A stretch of DNA of 64,000 bases. It comes from Euglena gracilis. Taxonomy: Eukaryota > Euglenida > Euglenophyceae > Euglenales. The first letter of the stretch is position 1; each line of letters begins with the position of its first letter. The notes beneath the pieces are model-generated. The model was not told the DNA's origin and did no database searches. It saw nothing but the letters and a program-made list of their open reading frames with translations. The DNA lies in contig CP154955.1 in assembly GCA_039621445.1 (NCBI GenBank), positions 25,909,069 to 25,973,068 of the forward strand, read 5' to 3'. The position numbers were made by a program, and so were the translations under genes. Of this stretch, positions 11,663 through 21,861 are shown piece by piece.

Positions 11663-12983
11663 GGTATAGGTGGGGGTTCTGAAAATCATAATTTTCCGTC
11701 ATTTTTGTCCCAAAAACTGTATCATAACATATGCAAACCTTCTCTTATTCAGTAATAAGAAATGTACATACAAAAAAGCATGCAAAATTCATGAACAATG
11801 TATCAAAACCATGATCAACAAATCTTAATTCATACCCTTAGAGGAATTCTGAACAGTAAGAAATTATGGCAGTGAAAATTTTTCAAAAAAAAACGTTTGA
11901 CAAATATTAAAAGTTTTTATTTGCGCAACCAAAAAGGCACCCAGTTTTTTGTATTTTGTGAAATCTACGCCATTTTGCAGGATTTCGCAAAAAGAAGCCA
12001 TTTTTCTGAAAGATGATGCTGTTGCATGGTGTAATTCAATTTGAGAGCCGAGCAAAGCTGAGAGCCTCTTCTCCGTGTTTGTTTTCACTTTGGGGAAACT
12101 TAATACTAAAAAAGGTTCATAAACAGGAGAGAATCTCATTCATAATTGTTTGTGGTCGTTTGGGTCACTTGATCACTCGGCGTGATTATTTGTGGTTTTG
12201 GAAAATCCCCAAAATTGTGCTGGTTCGTGATTTGAAGGAATCCCTGGTACGTAACAAAACAAATGAGCATATGCACATCTTTCAATTGATATTTTTCCAA
12301 CATCTTTCGTCTTTCTTTGCTTGTCTTTTTCCCCATGCTTCCAAATTTGCACTGTTTCATTATTTGCAAAACAGACATCGTTGCACACCAAAAAAGATGG
12401 GAGTAATAAAAAAAATCCAGCTGTCCAAACCTTCAAAATTCAAATACCAAAAGAAGGTTGGGGACCATGGGGACTGATACTGATACTCACAATGAATTGC
12501 CACCTCAAAAATTTTGCCACTGTCTCAAAGTATGACTGCAATCTTCTCAAAAGCAATTGCCACTTGTCTCATGATCAGAAAAAAGAAGTGTCCATTGGGG
12601 TGGACAGTCAAAGAAAGTCATCCGACAGCCCCGTCAGGAGGGCCCACATTTTAGGCAAACCCCTGGCCAACACATTGTACCCATGACGAGCATTATTCGG
12701 ATCAGACATGGATGCAACACAACTGTCATGAGGGCATTCATTCTTGAGAAAAACGGCAATTGCTTTCAGCAAATTGGCAATTGTTTTGAGAACACTGACA
12801 ATTGTTTGGAAAAAATTGGCAATTATTTAGAGATAATTGACCAATTACAATTGAGAAAATTGGCAGTTATTTTTGATTTCGATACATATTCCGCAACCAG
12901 CTGTAACAAAAGACACCAAAAATAATTACCTGAATGGCGTCAGTTGTTCACAAAAAAAAAATGTTGTGCAACAGAAATTTTCC

Positions 12984-13038
12984 CATTTTAGGCCATTTTA
13001 GGCCATTTTAGGCCATTTTAGGCCATTTTAGGCCATTT
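12984..13038. repeat. AGGCCATTTT subterminal tandem array, right
   Basis: Five copies of the 10-mer immediately inside the right TIR of the hAT-like element. See the left array at 11580-11662. Confidence 0.85.
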
Positions 13039-13325
13039 TTAGCTATAGGTGCCTGGTTCCGATTGCGTTGTTGTGTTGTGTGTTTTCCCATATTGCCTGT
13101 GGCCAGCGTTTCATGAATTCTTGCGTCAATGCCCGAAATCTGGCTTAACTTTGAAGGAGCATGGGATGCAAGGGAAAAAGCTGTGGGAATTTTTTTGGGA
13201 TTTCCATCATTCTTACCCCCTTTTCATCGTTGTTTTGACCTGTCCTTCGCCCCTACGACCAACACCCCGCAAGCAATCAAATAATCTTTTCCCACTGGTC
13301 ATCGAAGCAGCCTGTTTGGAACGTA

Positions 13326-13614
13326 TGACAGCCAGGGGTTTTTTTTAAGACCGGGGGGGGAGGGGGGGTCCCCCCCACCCACCCACCCCCTGGGGGGCCC
13401 CCCGGGGGACCCACAAAAAAAAATGGCCGAAAAATCGCGAAAAATGCTAAAAATAGAATTTTTTCGGCGCCTGCGGCGCCGAAAAATATATCCCACCCCC
13501 CTCCGGGGGGGACCCCCCCCCCGGGGAGGGGGGGGGGGGTCGGCCGGACCCACCCACCCTACCCCCCCCTCCCCCCCCCCCGGGGGCCAAACTTAAAAAA
13601 ATCCCTGGTGACAG
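13326..13614. mobile_element. 277-bp GC-rich TIR element with TGACAG duplication
   Basis: Element 13332-13608 starts CCAGGGGTTTTTTTTAAG and ends CTTAAAAAAATCCCTGG, near-perfect inverted repeats. It is flanked by the 6-bp direct repeat TGACAG (13326-13331, 13609-13614). Inside are long C/G runs and a central palindrome CGGCGCCTGCGGCGCCG at 13465-13481. It is too short to code. It cuts the reading frame described at 11520-13820. Confidence 0.85.
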
Positions 13615-14193
13615 CCCATTCGGCAAGGCAATCCGGTTGCTCAACACCCACTTCCCATCTACTGCCTCAAATGGGGTTAGGGTTGGGAATGGTTAGAGGT
13701 GTTCGTTCTCACAGTTCAAGTTATGAGTTTGGCCGCATTTTAAGAACAAGTTTAGTCCAATTTTGCACTGATTTCGGCTTAACTCTTGGCCAGCGTAAAC
13801 CTCCAGAACCTACAGGTTGACCCCCCCAAAAACTGGACTGGATATTTTCAAGAAAAGGTTTTTCATCAGACCAGCAAATAAATTTCATTTGAAATTGGTT
13901 GTTAATGTGAAATCAACAAACACTTGATGAAAATAAAAAGGTTGCAGCCAACGAGATTGCCCTCTTTTTTGAAGACGTTCGCCCAATTAAAGATCGTACT
14001 TCGACCCACTTTGAACCCAAATCGCTCACATGAGCGCAACACAAAAGTAGAGCTTCAGGCAAGACAAAATAGGTCCTGTGCATACAATTTTGCATTGATT
14101 GTACCACGATGTGTCATTTTGGATGCAAAGCTTCGAATAAAAAAGGAAATAATAATCTGTACTGACCCATTACAACCACACACTGACAAATGA

Positions 14194-14345
14194 ACACACA
14201 CACACACACACATGCACACACACAAACACACACACATACGCAGACACAGACGCACACACATACACAGACACGAGCACGCGCACACACACGCGCGCAGAGA
14301 CACACATACACACGTGCGCGCACGCACATGTACACGCACACACAC
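14194..14345. repeat. (CA)n microsatellite at a 5' splice site
   Basis: About 150 bp of CA with CG/CATG interruptions. On the minus strand it begins directly after the RING exon as GTGTGTGTG, so the first repeat units are the splice donor. Confidence 0.9.
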
Positions 14346-17300
14346 CTGCAGGACGGGCAGCGGGGGTTCTTCCGCAGCCACGGCACGATGCATCCCTCAT
14401 GGAACACGTGCCCGCAGGGGAGGGGGACCACCACATCGTCGCACTGCGGTGGCTCCAAGCACACCGTGCACTCCACGGGGCCACCTAGGGGTAGGAGCAG
14501 ATGGAGTCCGGTGGGAGCCATTGTCGTCGGCGAAGGTCATTGCTGTCCTGAAGCTTCCGGGCCCTTTGGCGGCCACAGCAACTTCTTTTGGCCAACTGCT
14601 GGCCAACGGTTACGGGACAAGAAGCAGTGAAACACCGGGGCCGATGACCAGCACCACCTACAGCAGAAACCGTGTTGGCACTCAATCGCCCTTTGGGATT
14701 CCTTTCAGAGTGCCAGTTGGACGCTGGGGTTCATGTCAAGAGAGGTGGGAGGGGGATGTAACCCCTTGGGACGTCCGCCAAATGACTGCTTTCCCCCCAG
14801 AAATAAGCGCTTGATGAAACCCCCAACCACGAAAATATGCTTTTTTTTGGGAAAATCCGGGTCTCGCGTTCTCCCCGCCCCAGAGTTGAGGACAGACCCC
14901 AGCCCTGGAACCCATCAACATATCCCATTCCATTTCAGTTGGCTTTATTGCCGTGCTCTATTTCCCCCCCACGCAGCCGAAAATCAGGGGCCCCAACTGG
15001 CTGAGAAAGGGCGTGGTGCCTTCAACCAGGTGCCAAAATCCAAAAAGCTGGTTTTGGGTCTCGGCTAGGTCCAACCGAGGCACCTCCCTTCAAAACAGGA
15101 TATTTGGCATTGGTGCAAAAAAGCGTTTTTGAACCCCCGGCGCCTTTGGCGTCCGAGGTGTGGTTTGGCACTTCCCACGCCAAAACCCAACTCCCCCCAA
15201 AACTTTGTTGGGAGGGGGGAATACTCAGACGGTCCCTTTTTTTTTGCATTTCTCTGAGGCGGTGCATCTCGCACTTAAGCTTTTTTTCTTTGTCGATGTG
15301 CGCATATCGACATTTTTTACAACTTCCATGAACCGCCGAATGCACCTGGTGAAACAGCAATATATGAGGTGCACACCTCACAATATAGGTTAGAAAACAA
15401 CAAAGGTCTCAAACCATGATCCTAACATATCTTTCTGACTCGTCTGGAGCGACAGATTGGTGTTGTTGCCTGTCAAACTGGTGGTTCGTACACCCTGGCT
15501 GTTACAACAATCGCTGTTGGTGTGTCCGTGCTGACAGTAACTGCCGTGTGGTACATACCTGTTTGATTGGGGCCGACTATCCACCATTTGGAAATGATGT
15601 GATGTGCAATTAAATTAGGCGATGATTGTGACATAAAATCTTTTCCGGAACTCTGCTGCTATCGACGGACTGAAATGTGTGTGCAGCGATGTAACACACC
15701 CGACACAAATTTATGAAAAGAGGGTCGATGTGCGCATTTGTGCACATCGACCACACTGGTATTTTGTGTAAGGGGTTGGTGTGCGCATTTGCGCACATCG
15801 ACCATTTGTGCAATTGTAAATGGTCGATGTGCGCAAATGCGCACATCAACCACATACACAAAATGCCAGTGTGGTCGATGTGGCAAATGCTTGAATGCTT
15901 GAATGGTTGATGTGCGCATTTGTGTACGCCAACCACGTGAAATTTGAGAAATATACTCCACATTTTTTATATTACCACATGAAACACAACACCCGCCGTT
16001 TCTTGGATCTAGAAGAAAAGGTTGGGGAAAGGATTTTGAATGGGTACCGTTTGCAATGTGTGGCAAAGAACAGTGACTTGTAAATGTACGTTTGCTTTAC
16101 TACTACTCCCGTATTATGGAGTGCTCTTCATCCTTAACCGTTGATGTGCGCATTTACGCTCACCGACCATTGCGGATGCAAAACTTTTGAAACCATTGTG
16201 TGGTGACGAAATTCTGGATTTTATATTATGCGAAACGTGCAGTAGAACACACTAATATGACAGGAGAAAGATTGTCCTCTCCAAGGGCAAGTTTTGCATG
16301 TCTTATCTCCAAACCATACGACCGATGGTTTTCGCGCCATCAGTTTGGGAGTTGCGCGGGAGAAATTGATGACGTGTAACCCCCCCAGGATTGCTGGACA
16401 CTTTTCTTAAAAAAAAATAACGACCTCCAGAATTTCAAAGTTACGTGTGTGCAATCTTTCTGTTTCCTCGACCGGGAATCATTTTCCGTTTTTGACACAA
16501 TGATGCCTCATTTTTTCCTCGGAAAACAGGCAACGTACCACTTTTTGTGCACGATATCGGGGTGCTGAGTCCCATTACTTTCATGCAACCCAACCAGGTG
16601 CAAACATTAAATATTCTCTCCCTCCAAAACATTGAGCTTTGTGACCACATTTAAGACACTCCAAATTTCCATTGTTTCCATGGACCAGCAGCTTGCCTGC
16701 CCCCCCAGTCTGCCGTCCCGGTTGTGGGGGATAACAATGAGACCGTAGACCGCTGGTAGGTGGCCCGCTGCTGGCACGTCGCGGCACACGTGCAACGACA
16801 CCGCTTGGGCAAGGGGTGACCCTCGAAAACCCCCGCCGCTTGCCCCCTGGCTTGCGTTTTGCTGCACCAGTCGCATCAGGTGATGATAGGTGGTTATCCA
16901 CAAGGCATGGACCTGGACCTGTCACTGGGCCAGAGTCCACCCTATAAAAAAGCCTCATGGTTGAGGAGAGCGTTTGGCAGTGGAGTAAATTGCACACTGA
17001 AGGAGCCATTGCAGGTGGTGTTTGGGGTTGTGTTTGATGCGTTCTGTCTGAAATTTTGCTATTGTGGTCGGCGTGCACAAATGCGCACATCGTCATGGTA
17101 GGCCCATTTTGCACTCCAATGACGTCCATCTTTACGCACGTGGTTGGTGTTTGAAAGTGTGCAAACGCCAACCATGTGCATATTTGCGCAAAACGACCAC
17201 TTTTTTTCCCTCCGACCTGGCACTTGGTGCATGTGCTTTTCAGTGCATTTCTGTCAATTTTCTGAGCAAAGCTGCGTCGTAAGCTCTTCCAGTTAATTTT

Positions 17301-18931
17301 TTTTCAAAAGGCTCCAGGCAGCGAGGTCCGTTTACGTTCCATGATACTTTATCACATCCCTTTTCACAAATGGGCATGAGGTCCGTTGTCGATGTGCGCA
17401 GTTGCGCAAACCAGTCTCATCTTCTGACCCAAACTCATGGTATTTGTCGCAACCATTTCGTGAATTCTGGGGTATTTATGGCGGTACTTCGGGGAGCCAT
17501 TGAGTGGTCCATTTGCGCACATCGACATTCTTTCTTTGTTCAAAACGTGGCAGTAATAAATCACTCCAGTGAAATTTGTGTGATCCCCTCTCCCGTTTCC
17601 ACAAAACAATTTGGCCGGACGCATCCCCACTGCAAGTTCGATGGGGACTCGCAACCCCTCCCTCCCCTTCAAACCACTTTCCCTTCACCCTGCACAGGCC
17701 TTCACAAAATCCCCAGGCACGCCTTCCTTTCTGCGTTCTTGGCCGGCGGTGTGATTGGACCACCCTAGCCCCCCCATGCTTGTTCCCCGCGCTCCGGCAA
17801 ACGTACAAAAACACAAGTCCGAGGCTGGCAAAAAACAAGCCAATGCGCCTAAACCCCGGGAGGGAGTCAGCCAGGGTCGCCAACATCCGGCGAGGAGAGC
17901 CGCATCGCACAAAAAGGGGGGGAGGCGGTGCTGGGGTTTTGGTGTTTTTGTCGGCGTTTTTTCACTTTGGGGGGGGGGTAGGTCCGGGGGTTTTCGTGGT
18001 ATGCTGACCACCAAAAACAGCAAAAAACATGGAATTGGCGGGACTGCCGGGGCCAAAAATGGAAATTCAGCCGAATTTGTTGTCCACCTGTTGCCTCTCG
18101 CTCTCACCCCTTGCAACGCCGGTGCCCAAATCAAAAAGTGTCGGTTTGCGCATTTGCGCAAATCGACCAAAAAAAGCTTAAGTGCGAGATGCGCCGCCTA
18201 AGTTTCTGGGCCAAAAATGGGGGCGGGAATATTCGACCAGGGAAAAGCACCCAGGAAGGTATAGCAAACAACTACACTTGTAAATCTGTCGCCCAGACAT
18301 GGGAAAGGGGCGTCTGCGTTGGGAACATCCAGCTATTCCAGTGGTCCCTTGTGAACACCAGGATTCCTTTGTCTGCGCTGCGCCTCCCGTCGGTGGACAC
18401 GTGCAAAGGCACAGCGGACACCACGCCAGCGGCCCACCTGGACGGCGGGTCCGCCCCCCCCCCACGCTCGCCCCCCACACCTCACACCTCTCCCTGGCCG
18501 CACAGCGGAGTGCCGCAGCCTCGGCAGGCGGGCAATCTGCTGCGCCGTCAGCCCCACACAGACGGCCATGCTGCCTGGGGCGTGGGGAGCCCACGGCGCA
18601 AAGGGATGCGAGCAGGGGTTGAGGAACGGGCAATTCAACGTGACCCGGGGAAAGCCTTAGGAACGAACGTTGGCGCGCGCACATCAACGTGGGCCATGGC
18701 GATTGTCGCCTGAGCTGTCCAATGCGGTCCAAACGTTCCGGTTGACTCGGCAGACGCGGGCCACACCGAGCTCCAGCAGGTTCTCATAGGAGAAGTCGTT
18801 GATCTCCCACCCGGAGCCTGTGGGCCCCCCAGGGCCCAGAGCCGGGGCGGGGCCGCCGGGCCGGGCCACGACCCGCCGGGACGGGCGCCATTGGGGAGCT
18901 TGCGAGCCCGTCAGGGCGTACGGCGCCTCCA
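14346..18931 (-). CDS. RING-H2 finger protein, partial (3+ exons)
   Basis: Minus exons 18931-18767, 18574-18488 and 14484-14346 have GT-AG borders and join in phase. Exon 1 encodes 'WEINDFSYENLLELG', exon 2 'GLTAQQIARLPRLRH', and exon 3 the RING: C-x2-C ('CTVC'), then 'PLPCGHVFHEGC', 'WLRKNPRCPSC'. The spacing C-x2-C...C-x-H-x2-H-x2-C-x10-C-x2-C is RING-H2. The preceding 'YE-LL-L ... GL---I--LP' block is common upstream of RING-H2 domains in ubiquitin E3 ligases. A further coding-like exon at 19446-19326 reads as a hydrophobic segment ('ICVYGFFYLFLSC'), suggesting a membrane protein. Intron 18487-14485 holds the 2.95-kb palindrome element. The start and the last exon are not found; it may belong to the same unit as the gene at 21862-28898. 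Confidence 0.72.
15723..15852. repeat. Cluster of 30-bp palindromes in P1
   Basis: Three near-perfect inverted repeats lie within 130 bp: 15723-15752 (one mismatch), 15774-15803, and 15821-15852. All have the core TGCGCA[AT]{3}TGCGCA-like centre and arms GGTCGATG or GGTTGGTG. Spacers of about 20 bp separate them. RNA from either strand could fold into consecutive hairpins. Confidence 0.9.
16441..16650 (-). pseudogene. Conserved P-element frame, copy in P1
   Basis: The minus frame contains 'WLGCMKVMGLSTPISCTKSG' and 'FRGKNE'. Element P3 encodes a related string at about 62690-62820 ('WIGCIKAVGLTPPKLCTK', 'FFKGKM'). The two share roughly 40% of residues over 35 aa, including G-C-K-GL-P-CTK positions. 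Both lie between palindrome clusters. It may be a remnant of the family's transposase; I see no DDE triad and no known family. Confidence 0.45.
17915..18202. repeat. Right-end block shared by P1 and P2
   Basis: About 290 bp from 'GGTTTTGGTGTTTTTGTCGG' to the CCGCCTAAG terminus match 31764-32067 of P2, including a C/G-run block and the TTAAGTGCGAGATG motif. The matching internal sequence shows P1 and P2 share ancestry rather than just similar ends. Confidence 0.8.
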
Positions 18932-18979
18932 CTGCAGACGGGGGAGGGAGGGGGAGGGCAGGGTTTGACAGGTCGGGGT

Positions 18980-21861
18980 TGGGTGGGGTGGTGGCCAGAC
19001 CCCTGGTCCAGCTGCGGAGATCCAGGGCGTCGCTTCAGTCCCGAAAGGGGGGGTCCGACTCAGAGGCTGGAAAACTTGGGTTGGCTGGAAAAGGGTTGCT
19101 GGCTGCCACCCCCAGCCCCCATGGGGATCCCCCAGCTGAACTTAGTCCAACCTGAGGTCGAACTCGGCTCTAAAAAAAATTGAAGGCAAAAAATGTGCTA
19201 AACATGCAAAAAAAAATTGGTTTTGACCCCATTTTGGGCTGGCCAATCTCGACCCATTTTTGCCCATTCTTGGCCCATTCTTGCAACTCACTTTTTGCAA
19301 GGCTGCTGGCTGACAGGACCCTGACCCTAATCCCATGAACGAGGTGCCCTCCAGCTCAAGGAACAGCCGCATGGCCAAAGTTATCACGCTGTCCTTGCAC
19401 GAAAGGAACAGGTAGAAAAATCCATATACGCAAATGTGGCAAGTTTCTGAGGGGTCAGTGTGAACTGTGGTTTATGCCTATATGCCACTATGCGAATTGC
19501 AGAGTGCCATGCCAGAGTGTCGCAGGCTGCGGCCTGGTGCAGTGCTGGCTCGTGGTAGCTGCCGGATGGGTGTGGAAGGGGAAGAGACTGGCTCTGTGAG
19601 GGCAAAGACTAGCCTTGACAAATGCAGCTCGGTAGGAATTGAAATCATGAAATGTTTCATTATTCATTTGAATTATTCAATTAACAAAATAGCAAATATC
19701 AAATTAATGCAACGCATTAGAAGCGAATTGGCGATCTGGGATAGAATATAATTGAATCAAACGAAATAGCAATAACAATAGCATGAACTTAATAAAGGTA
19801 ACATTTTTCCCCAAAAACTCAAGAGGGGTTATGGCTGCACCTATTCCGTGTCGTCCCGTGTGCAGCTTCAGAGTCGTTATCAGCATCAAAAACATCGAAA
19901 TACCTTGGCTGTTTGGAACCCACTTCATTGACGCAAACATGGGCTCACATGACTTCAACAACGTTGGGTTTCTCACAAACAGCACGGAGTGCCCGGAACC
20001 CCACCCAATCACCTCCAGGCCCCCCCTTCCCTTCCCTGCAAACCTGCCCCAGCGGTGGAGTGGCTCTCGGCCTGGATTGACCTGGGGGTCCTCGGCGATG
20101 GCTCCAAAACGTCAGCCGGCTGGACAACGCCCGGTAGGGCGCCAGCCAGCCAGACCTGGCAGTGGAGGCAGGACCAATGCACCAATGGGCAAGCCAGCCC
20201 CATCCTGCCAAACTGCAACAGAAAATACTGGGGAACAAGCCGACGAAACATTTTGATCCGGCAATCGGCACCTCCGGAGAAATGGGTAAGAAAGACCCTC
20301 AACCATACCGATCCTGGAGGGGGTCACTTTCCGCTTCCTTCTTCTTCTTCAAACTTCAAAAACTTCACTCGGCCAAAAAGGCCCCGAAAAAGGGGGGGAA
20401 AAGATAATAAAAGGGATTTCGGTTTTTGTCCCTTCAAAAAATGGCCCGCCTGGTGCCTTTTATGCCACGTGGGCCACTTTCAGCTGCTTCTGGCCGATCC
20501 CATGCCCCTGTCCTCGACCCACCATCCCTGACAGCTGCAACCCAGAGCGGCTGCCTGTGCCCTAGACTTCCGTGGTATGCTGGTGATTGCTGGGTGGCAA
20601 GGAATGGGCCCCAGGGGCACCAATGATGTGCCAGCAATTCCAGTCCGAGAACCCACTGGCGCCGCCACCCACCTGGGCATCATGGGCTGAGATGCGAATG
20701 AATCTCACACTTGGCGGGCGGGAACCACGGCAGCACGGGCTGTGGTGTGGAGGTCTGACGCAGCCCTGGAGCTCAGTGGTGATGCAACGGTCAACCGGGC
20801 CCCACCTCCAATAGCATCCCCCCCCAAATAAATAATATCCCCCCTGTCGGGAATATTATCGGGTTGGACACTGGACGTCTTGGGGTGCACAGAGCACCAC
20901 CCACGCCCCCCATGGGCGTTCAAAAAATGCCCACCTTCCATTACCGGCACACAGCAAAAAAGGCAGCGGCCACCCTCATATTAGTGCCCCCCCCCCCCGG
21001 GAGGGCCACTACTATGAGGAGTCATACAACGTTTTTGTATGACGTGCAATGTTGTATGACGCACCAGCACCCAAGTTTCGGCCGTCCCTAAACCGTTTTT
21101 GCGGGCGGATATCCCATTGCCGAGATAGAAAAATGGGTTAATGATAGGGTTAGGGTTATGATATTTTGTCCAAAATCAGGTCATTTTTAAGTTCGTTCAA
21201 GCCCTCATTTTAGACGCATAGGCCTAACTTTGGCCTCAATTCTCCAGGCTTACGTTAATCCTGACCCTAACCCCAATACTTATACTGAAGATATCCAAAA
21301 CTCCCCTCTGTGCAGCTGACCATCCCCCAAGCGGAAGTGTGGGGTCGAAGGGAAAATGGACCAAAATCGCTCATCGGGTCCCAACTGTATGATGCGGAGG
21401 GGGGGGGTTGACGTACAACCCTGGGGGGGGGGGGCACTAATATGGGGTCCACCATTTCCTTATTGGTGAGGTGAGTTGGGCGATTTTCACAAAGGTGTCA
21501 AATATTGGAGTTAGCTGTTGCTGGCAGTTTTTACGTTGTTTAAAATTCACAATGGAATCACCCCCCCCCGAATAATTTCCCACAGGACCTGACTTCGGCC
21601 TCTGAAACACCTTCACTTGTGCATCCACACCTTGCAAGAAATTTTCCCCAGCTTGCAAGAAGACACAATATGGGAAACATTTTCTGTACTACGAAAGATG
21701 CTGTGGTTGTACAAGAAAAAAACGTCTGGATAAGAAGAATTCTCTCGCATTGTCGACGGAGATTCTTCCTGGTTCATCGCAGATCTGGCCTTCTTTGAAA
21801 GAGGTCTGATAAATTTCAACTTTGCCTGGAAACTCACCCAGAAAAATCCACGCCACTGAAC
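18980..21861. other. Interval with repeats and possible exons, mostly unassigned
   Basis: A 'GGCTGG-AAA-...-TGCTGGCTG' repeat (family I) lies at 19064-19120. 19640-19790 is A/T-rich. Minus-strand stretches at about 20713-20780 ('LRQTSTPQPVLPWFPPA') and 20175-20095 ('SGWLAPYRALSSR') have plausible acceptors and GTGTGAG/GTCAAT donors and could be exons linking the genes on either side, but phases alone do not prove it. A short TTAGGG-like stretch is at 21137-21148. Confidence 0.3.
19326..19446 (-). CDS. Probable hydrophobic exon upstream of the RING exons
   Basis: The minus frame is bounded by CTGACCCCTCAG (acceptor) and GG|GTCAGG (donor), 121 nt. It encodes 'TCHICVYGFFYLFLSCKDSV' and then an amphipathic segment 'LAMRLFLELEGTSFMG'. 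The hydrophobic part could be a transmembrane helix. Its outgoing phase (2) does not match the next known exon (phase 1 in), so at least one small exon is missing between them. Confidence 0.4.

Larger units (their letters stand above)
11545..13063. mobile_element. hAT-type TIR element with 8-bp target duplication
   Basis: The element spans 11553-13055 (1503 bp). It starts CAGGCACCTATAG and ends with the exact reverse complement CTATAGGTGCCTG, and is bracketed by the 8-bp direct repeat GTTCCGAT (11545-11552 and 13056-13063). An 8-bp duplication and a CAGG-type terminus are typical of hAT transposons. Both ends carry tandem copies of AGGCCATTTT (11580-11660 and 12984-13038), probably subterminal transposase sites. 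Internal frames (12013-12477 plus, 11864-12139 minus) show no hAT dimerisation or DDE motif, so this is probably a non-autonomous or decayed copy. Confidence 0.88.
11520..13820 (+). pseudogene. Reading frame split by two transposon insertions
   Basis: Removing the hAT element (11553-13055 plus one GTTCCGAT) and the 277-bp element (13332-13608 plus one TGACAG) restores a single frame. It runs from about 11521 through 13064-13331 to a stop at 13818-13820. Segment joins are in frame at both sites ('CCGSDCVVVL' and 'LERMTAHSARQ'). I recognise no family. It may be a coding relic of an older element or of a gene; the frame ends upstream at an in-frame TAA. Confidence 0.4.
15254..18202. mobile_element. 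Palindrome-array TIR element P1
   Basis: The left end CTGAGGCGGTGCATCTCGC... and right end ...GCGAGATGCGCCGCCTAAG are inverted repeats of about 60 bp. They share GCACTTAAGCTTTTTT and a GTCGAT-TGCGCA palindrome. A 5-bp duplication TTTCT flanks it (15249-15253, 18203-18207). The interior carries many palindromes of the type GGTCGATGTGCGCA..TGCGCACATCGACC (15723-15752, 15774-15803, 15821-15852; partial ones at 15870-15935, 16137-16168, 17066-17097, 17139-17215, 17384-17415, 17502-17527). Block 17915-18202 is homologous to 31764-32067 of element P2. A minus-strand frame at 16650-16441 resembles one in P3. It lies inside a RING-gene intron. Confidence 0.85.

Noticed and set aside
16581-17171. 196-aa minus frame with a CxxCGHxxxC-like motif as a zinc-finger gene
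   Set aside because: Overlaps another frame conserved in P3 and lies inside a transposon; a single Cys/His cluster is not sufficient support.
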